From contig JACKBM010000026.1 in assembly GCA_020634575.1 (NCBI GenBank), positions 1 through 64,000 of the forward strand: a stretch of DNA of 64,000 bases, read 5' to 3'. Of this stretch, positions 50,192 through 59,241 are shown piece after piece. This DNA comes from Ardenticatenales bacterium (lineage in GTDB: Bacteria; Chloroflexota; Anaerolineae; Promineifilales; Promineifilaceae). Position 1 is the first letter of the stretch; the number at the start of each line of letters is the position of its first letter. The notes below the pieces were generated by a model, which did no database searches, was not told the origin of the DNA, and saw only the letters and a program-made list of their open reading frames with translations. Made by a program: the position numbers and the translations under genes.

Positions 50192-50240
50192 AACGCCGTG
50201 CTGAAGGCATACTTATGCCCTTGTCAGCACGGCGTTTTTA
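50192..50240 (+). terminator. Intrinsic terminator; third copy of the palindromic repeat
   Basis: A perfect 13-bp stem (AACGCCGTGCTGA at 50192, complement at 50224-50236) encloses a smaller hairpin GGCAT/ATGCC and is followed by a run of five T, 42 bases after the aor stop. Its arms match those of the repeats at 27840 and 28067. Confidence 0.8.
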
Positions 50241-50306
50241 TGTCGCCGGTCCGCGGACAAGACTATCGTGGCAGGGCTGAACTCATGCTCATTTATATTT
50301 TGCCAG

Positions 50307-50335
50307 TTGACGGTCCACACCCGGCACGGCATAAT
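50307..50335 (+). promoter_or_regulatory. Promoter for the ABC-F gene
   Basis: TTGACG and CATAAT separated by 17 bases, one mismatch in each box, about 110 bases before the start codon. The leader between has no obvious attenuator hairpin. Confidence 0.5.
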
Positions 50336-50444
50336 GCTTTAGCCTTTCCAAACAGGCACAGGAGACCGATGATAGACTGAGTTCAACCCCAGACGTACGC
50401 CCTTAACCCGTATTGTCAGCCCTTTTTACTCCCGGAGTTGAACT

Positions 50445-52094
50445 TTGCTTACCCTGCATCAGGTTTCCAAATCCTACAACCTTAATCGTGTTCTCAACCA
50501 AATTAGTTTCACTGTCAATCGCCAGGACCGCGTCGGCCTGATTGGGCCGAACGGCTGCGGCAAAACGACGTTGCTGCGGCTGATAGTCGGCGAGGAATCA
50601 CCCGATGGCGGCCAGATTGTCACCAGCCCGGCTAACCTGGTGATCGGCTATCTGCCGCAGGGCTTTGAGCCTGACCCGGCAGCCAGCCTGGAGACGCTTC
50701 TGGCTCGCGCCGGCGGGGACCAGGTTGAATGGGAGCGGCAGCTGGCTGAGGTGGCGACGCAGATGGCCGTGGCGCCCGATGACCTGACACTTCAGGCCAG
50801 GTATGACCACCTGCTCCATCGTCTGAGCCAGGCTGACTCCGGCCGGGGCGCTGCCATCCTGACCGCTCTGGGGCTGGACGATTTGCCGCGAGATTTACCG
50901 GCCGGTCACCTCTCCGGCGGCCAAAAAACCCGTCTCTCCCTCGCCCTCATCCTCCTGCAGGAGCCAGACATCCTCATCCTTGATGAGCCGACCAACCACC
51001 TCGACATCGGCATGATCGAATGGCTGGAAAGCTGGCTGGCGGGCTTCCCCGGCGGCGTACTGGTTGTCTCCCATGACCGCACCTTTCTCAACCGGATCGC
51101 CACCCAGATTGTCGCCATCGACCCGGACAGCCGAACCGCTCAGGTCTATCCCGGCAACTACGCCGATTACCTGGAAAGTTACCTGCAAGCTCGGGCCAAA
51201 CAGGAGGCCCAGTATCGCGAGCAGGAATATGAAATCCGCCGCTTGCGCCAGGACATCGCCCGCACCTTCGAGCAGGCCCGCTCCGTAGAACGCTCAACTA
51301 CGCCCCGACAGCCCAATGTGCGCCGCCTGGCCAAGAAAGTGGCGAACAAAGCCAAATCCCGCCAGAAAAAGCTGGACCGCTACATTGAGTCAGACGAACG
51401 TGTCGAAAAGCCCAAAGAGAGCTGGCAAATGAAGCTGGAGTTTACCGAGATGGCTCATCTCGGCCGGGATGTGCTGCGGCTGGAGAATCTTACCGTTGGC
51501 TATGCCGCAGATGCGCCCCTGGTAAGTGACGTCTCTGTCGTCCTGCAATCCGGCCAACGAATCGCCCTCACCGGCCCCAATGGCTGCGGCAAGACAACAC
51601 TGCTCCGCACCATTGCCGGCCAGATCGCCCCCCTCAGCGGCCAGATGCAGTTTGGCCACACGGTCAAATTGGGCTACATGGCTCAGGAACAGGAATTACT
51701 GGACCCGGCGCTAAATGCCGTCAACACCATCGCTCGCTATGCGCAGGAGCCGATGACGGAAACGGATATCCGCTCATTCTTGCATTACTTCCTTTTCAAG
51801 GACGATACGCCCACCCGCCCCAATGCTGAACTGAGCTTCGGCGAGCGATCCCGCCTGGCGCTGGCCAGTCTGGTCATCCAGGGCTGTAACCTGCTTCTGC
51901 TTGATGAGCCCATCAACCACCTGGACATCCCATCCCGCAGCCGCTTTGAGCAGGCGCTGACCCAGTTTGACGGCACCATTCTGGCCGTGGTCCACGACCG
52001 CTATTTTATTGATGGCTTTGCGACCCACTTATGGGAAATTGAGGATGGCCGGCTGCAAACGACCATACGGCATCTGGCCGCAACGTCAGCCTGA
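50445..52094 (+). CDS. ABC-F family ATPase (ribosome-associated type)
   Basis: 549 aa from TTG 50445 (GGAG seven bases upstream). Two ABC domains without membrane segments: Walker A GPNGCGKTTLL in each, signatures LSGGQKTRLSLA and LSFGERSRLALA, Walker B with ILDEPTNHLD and LLDEPINHLD. Between them lies the basic, helical P-site tRNA interaction linker (about residues 235-320, rich in Arg, Lys and Gln). Proteins of this class act on stalled or antibiotic-bound ribosomes. Asn in the second motif is preceded by Ile rather than Thr. Overlaps the convergent helix-hairpin-helix gene by nine bases. Confidence 0.92.
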   Translation: MLTLHQVSKSYNLNRVLNQISFTVNRQDRVGLIGPNGCGKTTLLRLIVGEESPDGGQIVTSPANLVIGYLPQGFEPDPAASLETLLARAGGDQVEWERQLAEVATQMAVAPDDLTLQARYDHLLHRLSQADSGRGAAILTALGLDDLPRDLPAGHLSGGQKTRLSLALILLQEPDILILDEPTNHLDIGMIEWLESWLAGFPGGVLVVSHDRTFLNRIATQIVAIDPDSRTAQVYPGNYADYLESYLQARAKQEAQYREQEYEIRRLRQDIARTFEQARSVERSTTPRQPNVRRLAKKVANKAKSRQKKLDRYIESDERVEKPKESWQMKLEFTEMAHLGRDVLRLENLTVGYAADAPLVSDVSVVLQSGQRIALTGPNGCGKTTLLRTIAGQIAPLSGQMQFGHTVKLGYMAQEQELLDPALNAVNTIARYAQEPMTETDIRSFLHYFLFKDDTPTRPNAELSFGERSRLALASLVIQGCNLLLLDEPINHLDIPSRSRFEQALTQFDGTILAVVHDRYFIDGFATHLWEIEDGRLQTTIRHLAATSA

Positions 52095-53258
52095 GGCCAG
52101 AAGTTGCCGCGCCTGCGCGATCCAGGAGGCGGGATCAGCGGCATGCCACTCCTCGATGCCGGTTACCTCGCGTAGCTGCTCCGGTGTTGCCTTAACCAGC
52201 TCAGAGAGGGAGTGAATGCCTGCTTCACGCAGCCGCTGGGCATAGGTTCGGCCGATACCCTTGATCACCTGCAGATCGACACTCCGCTTGGCTGAAGTTG
52301 GTTCAACGGGCGGGAGTGGCATAAATTCTGTCTTGGGGATGTCGTCGTCGGCCTCGTCATCAGCTGCTTCAGCCGGCTCGACCTCGAGGATGCTGACGAC
52401 AGTCGGCGTCTTGTGGACGCCATTGCCGCTTTTGTTTAGTGGCGGCGTCAGATCATCTTCATCAACCGGCCGGTCCTTCGGTAGCAACTGACTCACTGAA
52501 ACCGCAACCTTTGTATCATCCGCGGCAATACCGGTGGCAGAATCCAGATCCTCACTCTCCACTTGCGCTTTGAGCGACGCCAGGGATTCCGGCGAAGCGC
52601 CCCGCTCCCGCTGGACAAGCAGCTGACGCATCTTGTCCAGGACCAGCTGGTATCGCTTCTGCACATCGCGAATATAAACAGCCGCCTCGGTTACTTTCGC
52701 CTTCAGATCATCGCGCTCGGCCCGCATCTCGGTTAGCTGATGCTCGAGCCGGCGAATTTCGACAGCCTGGATGGGGAATTGGCCGGCCAGGGCCTGGGCA
52801 TCCTGCAACTGCGACTCAAGATCAGCCATCTGCTCACGCAGCCGAATCAACTCAGTCGGGTCAGCATCGTTGCCGCCCTCAGCCACCGCCACAGCCGGCG
52901 TTTGCCGGGCGAGCTGACCGGCCAGATCAGCCGAGCGCTTCTGCGCCGTGGCCAATTGCTGCCGCAACTTGTCGTTTTCAGCCTGAAGCTGTACCTGTTC
53001 TTGCCTGGCCCCAGCGCTGGGGAGCGGGTGCTCACGCAACTGTTTCAGTTCAGCTTCCAGCTGGTCCCGTTCTTTTTCGGCGCTGGCCCGACGCTGCTGT
53101 TCCTGTTCCAACTGGACCTGCGCCTGGTCAATGCGGACCAGGAACTCTTCATCCGAAGTCCTGGTCACCGGCTGGGCCGGCGCTGAACGCCAGTAAGCAA
53201 TTAACAAGAACACAAGCATGGCTGCCAGCAGCAGCCCCAGGATGGTCAAGGTTTCCAT
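52086..53258 (-). CDS. Membrane-anchored coiled-coil protein with C-terminal helix-hairpin-helix domain
   Basis: 390 aa. One N-terminal membrane helix (ILGLLLAAMLVFLLIAYW) leads into a long coiled coil rich in Gln/Glu/Leu (about 35-220), an acidic linker, and a C-terminal DUF4332-like double helix-hairpin-helix: LQVIKGIGRTYAQRLREAGIHSLSELVKATPEQLREVTGI. That domain is shared with the next gene upstream. Such domains bind DNA or protein; a membrane tether for nucleic acid or a structural role is possible but unproven. Confidence 0.78.
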   Translation of the reverse strand: METLTILGLLLAAMLVFLLIAYWRSAPAQPVTRTSDEEFLVRIDQAQVQLEQEQQRRASAEKERDQLEAELKQLREHPLPSAGARQEQVQLQAENDKLRQQLATAQKRSADLAGQLARQTPAVAVAEGGNDADPTELIRLREQMADLESQLQDAQALAGQFPIQAVEIRRLEHQLTEMRAERDDLKAKVTEAAVYIRDVQKRYQLVLDKMRQLLVQRERGASPESLASLKAQVESEDLDSATGIAADDTKVAVSVSQLLPKDRPVDEDDLTPPLNKSGNGVHKTPTVVSILEVEPAEAADDEADDDIPKTEFMPLPPVEPTSAKRSVDLQVIKGIGRTYAQRLREAGIHSLSELVKATPEQLREVTGIEEWHAADPASWIAQARQLLASG

Positions 53259-53276
53259 AAGCGTTCGACCGTCAAC

Positions 53277-53738
53277 TTATGCGGCAGCCAGCTCTTCCGC
53301 CTGGTTAATCCAGTTAATCGGGTCAGCTGCCTGCCAGGCCTTAAGCGCCACGATTTCGGCGAGGCGCTCCGGGCTCTGCCGGGCTACGTCAGCAAAGGTG
53401 TGGATACCGGCCGCATTTAAGCGAGCCGCATACACTTTGCCAATTCCTTTGATTTGCTGCAAATCATCACTCGCACCAGCTACCGTACGAACCGGTTTGT
53501 GCTCAATCCGGTCTGCAGTCGAGGCAACAACCTCGGCGACATTGCGGACCAGGGCGGAGGCAGCATCCATCGAATTGGGCGGCGCGGCCAGATTGGTTAC
53601 TGGCGGCGTCCCGATCGTCACGACACCGGGCGCCTGTAAGGGTTGTTCGTGCTGGCGGCGCCACAACAGGTAGACGAAAATGCCGAGCAATGTGGCCCCG
53701 AAGCCAAACCAGAACATCCCCAGAGTTTTATCTTTCAT
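53277..53738 (-). CDS. Small membrane-anchored helix-hairpin-helix protein
   Basis: 153 aa with an N-terminal membrane helix (MFWFGFGATLLGIFVYLLW) and the same C-terminal module as the downstream protein: LQQIKGIGKVYAARLNAAGIHTFADVARQSPERLAEIVAL..AWQAADPINWINQA. Without the coiled coil it is a short form of the same architecture. The two genes are 18 bases apart and probably co-transcribed, so the products may hetero-oligomerise. Confidence 0.78.
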   Translation of the reverse strand: MKDKTLGMFWFGFGATLLGIFVYLLWRRQHEQPLQAPGVVTIGTPPVTNLAAPPNSMDAASALVRNVAEVVASTADRIEHKPVRTVAGASDDLQQIKGIGKVYAARLNAAGIHTFADVARQSPERLAEIVALKAWQAADPINWINQAEELAAA

Positions 53739-53825
53739 GATAGGACAACCCCAAATTGGTCAGCCGCATAACATAAGATCACTGCTTCATTCTAATCGGA
53801 ACAGGCCAAAAGGCAAGCCTGTGGG

Positions 53826-54209
53826 CTATACCGACCCTTCGCCGGAGGCAACCAGATAGCGATTTAACGCCTCGCGGGCGGCGGGCAGATATTGCAGTGC
53901 TTCCCAATCATCCAGGAATGATTCCGGCCGGTCGGCCCCCAGCAAGCGTAAAAACGGGTCTTGCGGTGCCGGCTGGCCCCCGACCAGCGCCTCCGGCCAA
54001 TAAGGCGCCAGCCGCGTCTGCCACGAACCATATTGCTGCCGCAGCCAGGGCCAGCTCTCAGCAAATGCCGTTGCCTGCTCCACAGTCACTTGCTGGCGCT
54101 TGTAAACCTGCACCACCAGCGCCTCTAGCCGGTCCCAATGGGCAATAAACAGCTGGATATCATCATCCGGCCGCAAAAATTGGCTGAGAAAACGGGAGAA
54201 AGGATTCAT
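53826..54209 (-). CDS. Unknown 127-aa soluble protein
   Basis: I do not recognise the family. Predicted to be all-helical with many Trp and Leu (FAESWPWLRQQYGSWQTRLAPYW) and no signal peptide. It diverges from the aminotransferase gene with a 100-base gap that contains an AT-rich stretch at 54230-54250 suitable for promoters. Confidence 0.6.
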   Translation of the reverse strand: MNPFSRFLSQFLRPDDDIQLFIAHWDRLEALVVQVYKRQQVTVEQATAFAESWPWLRQQYGSWQTRLAPYWPEALVGGQPAPQDPFLRLLGADRPESFLDDWEALQYLPAAREALNRYLVASGEGSV

Positions 54210-54306
54210 GAACGGTTACCCATAATACCCAATTACCGCTAATATTATCCCCCAAACGCCGTCCTGGAGGAAATGGGCACCCAAGATGTGCCCAAGGATC
54301 TGTCCT

Positions 54307-55479
54307 ATGAGCTACCTTGCCAACCGCGTCGCCAACTTTGGCACCACGATCTTCACCGAAATGACCAACATGGCGGTGGCCAACAACGCCGTCAATCTGG
54401 GCCAGGGTTTCCCCGATTTTGCTGCGCCCGCTTTTATCAAAGAAGCAGCCCGGCAGGCGATCGCCGACGATATCAACCAGTACGCCCCGGCGGCTGGCCG
54501 GCCCCGCCTGCGCCAGGCCATTGCCCGCCAGATGGAACGGCAATATGGCCTCAAGGTTGATCCGGACAACCAGATCCAGGTCATGCACGGCGCGACCGAA
54601 GCGATTTTTGCCACCATTATCAGCCTGGTTGATCCCGGCGATGAAGTGATTGTTTTTGAGCCATTCTACGACTCTTACGTCCCTTCAATTACCATGGCCG
54701 GCGGCGTCCCCCGCTACTACACCCTGCGCGCGCCTGACTGGGCCATTGACCCAACTGAGCTTGAGGCACTGTTCAGCGCCAAGACCAAGCTGATCATCTT
54801 CAACACACCGCACAATCCGACCGGCAAAGTATTCAACCGCACGGAGCTGGAACTGATCGCCCGGCTCTGCCAGAAATACGATGTGATTGCTGTCAGCGAC
54901 GAAGTGTACGAGTACATCCTCTTTGACGGACAACAGCACCAGCTGATGGCCCAGATCCCGGGGATGGCCGACCGCAGCATCACCATCTCCAGCCTGGGCA
55001 AAACCTTCAGCACCACCGGCTGGAAAATTGGCTGGACCATCGCCTCGCCGGAGCTGACCAATGCGGTCTTTCGTAGCCACCAGTTCATCACCTTTGCCGG
55101 CGCCCACCCCTTGCAGGAAGCGGCGGCGATTGCTTTTGACATGGCGCACACTGAAGGTTATTTTGAGTTTCTGCGCGAGGATTACCAGGAGAAGCGGGAT
55201 TTTCTGACCGGGGCGTTGAATGCGGCGGGGTTGCCATCGATTAAACCGGCCGGTACCTACTTCGTCATGGTCGACATCAGCCAGCTCGGCTTTGCTAACG
55301 ACATCGAATTCTGCCGCTACCTGACCAAAGAGGTCAAGGTCGCCGCCATCCCCCCCAGCGCCTTCTACCATAACCCGGCCGACGGCGCCGGCATCGCCCG
55401 CTTCACCTTCTGCAAAAAGATGGAGACCCTGGAACTGGCGGCTGAGCGACTGGCGGCGTGGGCGGCCAGGGACTCATGA
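54307..55479 (+). CDS. PLP-dependent aminotransferase class I (kynurenine/methionine aminotransferase-like)
   Basis: 390 aa from ATG 54307 with AAGGA eight bases upstream; an ATG at 54286 is less well placed. Fold-type I motifs are NLGQGFPDFAAP, INQYAPAAGRPRLRQAIA, FNTPHNPTGKVFNR, VSDEVYEYILFDG and the PLP-binding Lys in SSLGKTFSTTGWKIGW. The QYAPxxGxPxLR motif is that of the KAT/YbdL/GlnTK group, which transaminates methionine, glutamine or kynurenine with broad range. Its stop overlaps the next start. Confidence 0.9.
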   Translation: MSYLANRVANFGTTIFTEMTNMAVANNAVNLGQGFPDFAAPAFIKEAARQAIADDINQYAPAAGRPRLRQAIARQMERQYGLKVDPDNQIQVMHGATEAIFATIISLVDPGDEVIVFEPFYDSYVPSITMAGGVPRYYTLRAPDWAIDPTELEALFSAKTKLIIFNTPHNPTGKVFNRTELELIARLCQKYDVIAVSDEVYEYILFDGQQHQLMAQIPGMADRSITISSLGKTFSTTGWKIGWTIASPELTNAVFRSHQFITFAGAHPLQEAAAIAFDMAHTEGYFEFLREDYQEKRDFLTGALNAAGLPSIKPAGTYFVMVDISQLGFANDIEFCRYLTKEVKVAAIPPSAFYHNPADGAGIARFTFCKKMETLELAAERLAAWAARDS

Positions 55480-56381
55480 ACCTGGGTATTCTTATTCTCC
55501 CCGAGCATTCCTGGGAGCAGGCAAAGTATTATTGGCAACGTGCCGAAGCATTGGGATTCTCTCATGCGTGGACATATGACCATCTCACCTGGCGCTCATT
55601 TCGCGATCAGGCCTGGTATGCCGCCCTGCCCACGCTAACCGCTGCGGCTCTTGCTACTAACCACATTCAGTTAGGCACCATGGTTGCTTCACCCAACTTC
55701 CGCCATCCGGTGCCCTTTACTAAAGAGTTGATTACATTAGATAACATTTCTGCCGGTCGCTTCATACTGGGTATCGGCGCCGGCAGCTCAGGTTGGGATG
55801 CAACCAGCATGGGTCAAAAGCCCTGGACGCTCGCTGAGCGCTCTGCCCGCTTTGCCGAGTTTGTACAGCTAACAGACCAGTTGCTGCGGCAGCCAGAAGT
55901 CACTTATCAGGGTATGTATTATCAAGCCCGAGAAGCGCGCAACTATCCCGGTTGTGTTCAGCGGCCCCGTTTGCCGCTAGCCATTGCCGCCACCGGCCCC
56001 AGAGGCCTAGGCCTTGTCGCCCGCTTTGCAGATATCTGGATCACCAATGGTGACCGCAGCCGTTCTGACATTGTGGGGCCATCTGAAGGGGCCGCCATCG
56101 TTCGTAAACAATGGGAGAGACTGGTGACAGTTTGCGAGCGCGAAAACCGAGATCCGGCCACAATACGGCGCCTGGTCTTAACGGGACCCAGACTTGATGG
56201 CGGCCTTAGTTCGTTAGAGACATTTCGGGATACAGTCGGCCATTATGCCGAGATAGGTGTCACCGATTTGGTGCTTCATTGGCCCAGAGCAAGCGCCCCT
56301 TATGCGGGCAACCCCGAACGATTTGAACAGCTAATAGCTGACTGGCAGGCCAAAGATAACCCAAATGCCCAGAAGATTTAG
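55476..56381 (+). CDS. LLM-class (luciferase-like) F420/FMN-dependent oxidoreductase
   Basis: 301 aa from ATG 55476, overlapping the aminotransferase stop (ATGA). A TIM-barrel luciferase-like monooxygenase pattern is visible: WQRAEALGFSHAWTYDHL at the N-terminus, ATNHIQLGTMVASPNFRHP, GRFILGIGAGSSGWDA and PLAIAATGPRGLGLVARFADIW. Members with this GAG/ATGP pattern usually bind coenzyme F420. Substrate is unknown. The codon choice looks less GC-rich than neighbours. Confidence 0.85.
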   Translation: MNLGILILPEHSWEQAKYYWQRAEALGFSHAWTYDHLTWRSFRDQAWYAALPTLTAAALATNHIQLGTMVASPNFRHPVPFTKELITLDNISAGRFILGIGAGSSGWDATSMGQKPWTLAERSARFAEFVQLTDQLLRQPEVTYQGMYYQAREARNYPGCVQRPRLPLAIAATGPRGLGLVARFADIWITNGDRSRSDIVGPSEGAAIVRKQWERLVTVCERENRDPATIRRLVLTGPRLDGGLSSLETFRDTVGHYAEIGVTDLVLHWPRASAPYAGNPERFEQLIADWQAKDNPNAQKI

Positions 56382-56390
56382 CCACCGGTT

Positions 56391-56425
56391 GCCTCGCCCG
56401 TGATTTGTTCAGCAGCGGGCGAGGC
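56391..56425 (+). terminator. Hairpin after the LLM oxidoreductase gene
   Basis: GCCTCGCCCG (56391-56400) pairs perfectly with CGGGCGAGGC (56416-56425) ten bases after the stop. No T-run follows, so termination strength is uncertain. Confidence 0.45.
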
Positions 56426-56537
56426 GCCTGGTACAAACGCCTGAGTGGCGGGCATGCCTCATTCCCGGGCGCCTGGCCCCTACGGTTTATAAACCTATTG
56501 AACGCGGCGCGCCGCATGGCGCTTCTCAGGAATAACT

Positions 56538-56867
56538 ATGGGCAGCCGCCATAATGAAAGCCAGCCGAAAAATACCCAAAGATCCGGTGCGCCTAAGTCA
56601 GTTCGACCAATCAGGGATCCCAAAAAACGGTTCCTATTCGTCTTCTCGTGGGGCGTAGCAATGGGCCTCATGTTACTATGGGCCCTAAACGTTGCAAACC
56701 TGCAGCGGGCTACAGATAGTCGCCATTGGCGAACTGCTCTCCTGAGCTCGATGCTTGAGGTAGCCAATCCAGCGGAGTGGTTTTGGATGCTGGTCGGCTT
56801 TGGTTTCTTGATGGCCGTTTTTACCGAGGTCTACTATCGCTATTTCAATGCGGCAATTGATGAGTAG
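56538..56867 (+). CDS. Unknown small membrane protein, 109 aa
   Basis: A basic, polar N-terminus of about 28 residues precedes two hydrophobic helices (about 32-52 and 80-102) separated by an Arg-rich loop. No family recognised. Located in a short interval between the oxidoreductase and the lipoprotein gene; lower GC than flanking genes. Confidence 0.55.
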   Translation: MGSRHNESQPKNTQRSGAPKSVRPIRDPKKRFLFVFSWGVAMGLMLLWALNVANLQRATDSRHWRTALLSSMLEVANPAEWFWMLVGFGFLMAVFTEVYYRYFNAAIDE

Positions 56868-56909
56868 TGCCCTCTATTCTCGAGATATTTTGTCCGGACC
56901 TCTGCTTTC

Positions 56910-59006
56910 ATGAACATCTGGAAACGGTTGATAGGGATCTTGTTATTGATGATCAGTTGCGGTTGTGATTCGACCAGTAAACCGATCCCGGCAACATTTC
57001 CTCCCTTAACCGCAGCTACTCCCGGGTTACAGGCCAGCGAGACGACTGCCGGACCGGCCGTGACGCCAGCGGCAACCAGGCCGGCAAGCAATGATGACGA
57101 GAGCTGGACGCCCGCCAAAGCCGACCAGCTCATCAATAACCTCCTCAACTACCCAGAAACGCTTCGCATTCCCTGGCGCGGCCTTCATGATCACAACTAC
57201 TACTTCTCTTTTATGTTTGCCGGGCTGGCCCAGGCTGAGGCGATTTACCGCTTTCAGCCGGCTATTGGCTCCGAATGGCACTGGTCGCGGGCCAGAATCC
57301 TGGCCGGCGCCGCCAGCCCGCAAGCCCCAACTGCCTACGGCGACCTGATTGTTGCTGCCTTGAACAGCGGTGAAACAACGGTCGCGACGTTGCCACAATG
57401 GTTTGCCGGTCACGAAACCCTGCTAAAGCTCGACATTGAACCGCTAACCACCAACCTGTCATTGAACAATAGCCACCTCGTCAAGCTTAACCTGGCCCTC
57501 AACACGGCCTACTTCTGGTTGGTTGAAGATGAAAATGGCTATGCAGCCCATCCGCTCGACACCGATTACGCCTATGGCCTGGCTCACTATGCTAACAGCT
57601 GGCACCAAATAGCGGATTTGACTGGTGATGGCAACGCTGAGCTGATCATCTCACAATCTCGACAATATGGCAGCGAACCAACAGTCAGAATGGTCGTCTA
57701 TGATCTCACCACGGTTCCTCCCAAGCCCTTGCTCTGGGATCCAGTATTTCCCTATCCTGGCATCTGGCCAGAGTGGGACGTCGTGATGGATGAGTTCGGA
57801 CACAATCAGATTCGATTTACTGAACTACTGGACCGCTACCTATGCGGCACACAGATTTTCCGGACCTATGGCTGGAGCGGTGAACAGGTAACCCTCGTCC
57901 ATTGGGAATATCCAACGAGTACCGAAATACTCGCGGATCTAGAGATCGTAGATGGTTTTGACTATTGCACAGATTTGTTGCTGAGCCACATTCATTACAA
58001 TGCGCGCCTGGGTCAACCAGACGCCATTGAGCGCCTGGCACAGTTGCTGCCTGTTTTTCCTCTCTACCCGAATGAGGCTTATCAGCAACCCTACCCACCA
58101 GATGCCCAGGACGAGCTGCAATTTGAGCTGGCCCTTTTCTACGCCAACGCTGGACAAGACGATGCAGCCCGCCGCCAGCTCACCCAGTTGGCAGAGACAC
58201 CTACTTATCCGGGTACGATCTGGCAACAACAAGCCAGCCAGTTTCTAGCGGCCTACGAGCCGGCGTCTGATTTTCTGGCCGCCTGTGCCGCAACCGGACT
58301 CTGCAATGCCCACTTCGCCGAAACCAGCTTTTTCCGCTTTCTCACCCCTGACGATTTGCCTGATATCGGCGCCAGGCTTAGAGAAATGGGGTTACCGCTA
58401 ACAGCATCGGGCCAATTCGCCGGCACTACTACCATCGACCCTTTTGCCTGGGTAATGCTGGAAAAGACGTACCGATACGGCACCGGTACTGAAGTGTACA
58501 TTTTCTACGCCGCAAATAATCGGGTGAATTATCAGTATGTCGGCAGTTTCGACGGCGTGGTGACCTCGGCTGAATTGCTTCACACAGGCGGCGTCACCTG
58601 GCTTCATACCTTCGTGCTGGAATCAGATAGTGAGAACATCCCGTTCTCTTATGAGCTCAAACCTGGTGATCCGCTACCCAGAATCCTGAATGAATATTAT
58701 CAGGGCCGATACTCGTGGGAAAATCTACAAATATTGGAAGGGACCCTGTTTAGCAGCGCAGACCCCACCGTTGTGATTCCCGACCTGGAGCTTTATCTGG
58801 CTGACCAGGTTGACGATGTTAACGCTGCGGAGCTGGAGTTCCAGCGCTATCATAGTGTGCTGTATGCCCGTTATCTACTGGGTTTGGCCTATGAATTTTC
58901 AGGTGATCTGGAGAAAGCAACTGAACAGTTCGCGATTGTCTGGCAGGCATCGGTGCGTAGCCCACTGTCAGATATGGCTTATGTGAGGCTGAAGCACCTG
59001 CCCTAG
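56910..59006 (+). CDS. Large secreted lipoprotein of unknown function
   Basis: 698 aa. The N-terminus MNIWKRLIGILLLMISCGC is a lipoprotein signal with the modified Cys at residue 18 or 20, followed by a Thr/Pro/Ala linker. The middle (about residues 210-330) contains DLTGDGNAELIISQSRQYG, a calcium-binding FG-GAP/VCBS-like DxTGDGxxEL motif. The remainder contains helical TPR-like stretches (LAYEFSGDLEKATEQFAIVW near the C-terminus). It probably binds a partner at the cell surface. No enzymatic motif seen. Confidence 0.72.
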   Translation: MNIWKRLIGILLLMISCGCDSTSKPIPATFPPLTAATPGLQASETTAGPAVTPAATRPASNDDESWTPAKADQLINNLLNYPETLRIPWRGLHDHNYYFSFMFAGLAQAEAIYRFQPAIGSEWHWSRARILAGAASPQAPTAYGDLIVAALNSGETTVATLPQWFAGHETLLKLDIEPLTTNLSLNNSHLVKLNLALNTAYFWLVEDENGYAAHPLDTDYAYGLAHYANSWHQIADLTGDGNAELIISQSRQYGSEPTVRMVVYDLTTVPPKPLLWDPVFPYPGIWPEWDVVMDEFGHNQIRFTELLDRYLCGTQIFRTYGWSGEQVTLVHWEYPTSTEILADLEIVDGFDYCTDLLLSHIHYNARLGQPDAIERLAQLLPVFPLYPNEAYQQPYPPDAQDELQFELALFYANAGQDDAARRQLTQLAETPTYPGTIWQQQASQFLAAYEPASDFLAACAATGLCNAHFAETSFFRFLTPDDLPDIGARLREMGLPLTASGQFAGTTTIDPFAWVMLEKTYRYGTGTEVYIFYAANNRVNYQYVGSFDGVVTSAELLHTGGVTWLHTFVLESDSENIPFSYELKPGDPLPRILNEYYQGRYSWENLQILEGTLFSSADPTVVIPDLELYLADQVDDVNAAELEFQRYHSVLYARYLLGLAYEFSGDLEKATEQFAIVWQASVRSPLSDMAYVRLKHLP

Positions 59007-59021
59007 CAACCTTTACAGGGA

Positions 59022-59061
59022 AAAAAAAGAGGGCGCACCGGCCGGTGCGCCCTCTTTTTTT
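59022..59061. terminator. Bidirectional terminator, 40-bp perfect palindrome centred on ACCGGCCGGT
   Basis: A-rich, GAGGGCGC, then the 10-bp palindrome, then the mirror image ending in seven T. It serves the lipoprotein gene on the plus strand and the tRNA gene on the minus strand; the tRNA's encoded CCA abuts it. Confidence 0.92.
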
Positions 59062-59136
59062 GGTGGACCTAAAGGGACTCGAACCCTTGACCCCTACAAT
59101 GCCATTGTAGTGCTCTCCCAACTGAGCTATAGGCCC
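59061..59136 (-). tRNA. tRNA-Ala (anticodon GGC), CCA encoded
   Basis: The complementary strand folds as a full cloverleaf: acceptor GGGCCTA/TAGGTCC, D arm GCTCAGTTGGGAGAGC, anticodon stem CTACA/TGTAG with loop ATGGCAT (anticodon GGC) and T arm GGGTTCGAGTCCC. The acceptor contains the G3:U70 pair that identifies alanine tRNAs. A genomic CCA tail is present. Confidence 0.97.
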
Positions 59137-59241
59137 CTGGCTGTTAAGCGGAGGAAATATTATCCCAGACCGAAACGATTGTCAAGAGAGACCCTTTTGC
59201 ATTATCATAGAACAAATGTTTCGGGCCAGCAGGTGAATTGG

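Noticed and set aside
59110..59241. N-terminal extension of the SWIM-like protein
   Set aside because: It would place the start inside the tRNA-Ala gene on the other strand; the ATG at 59242 has a proper ribosome-binding site.
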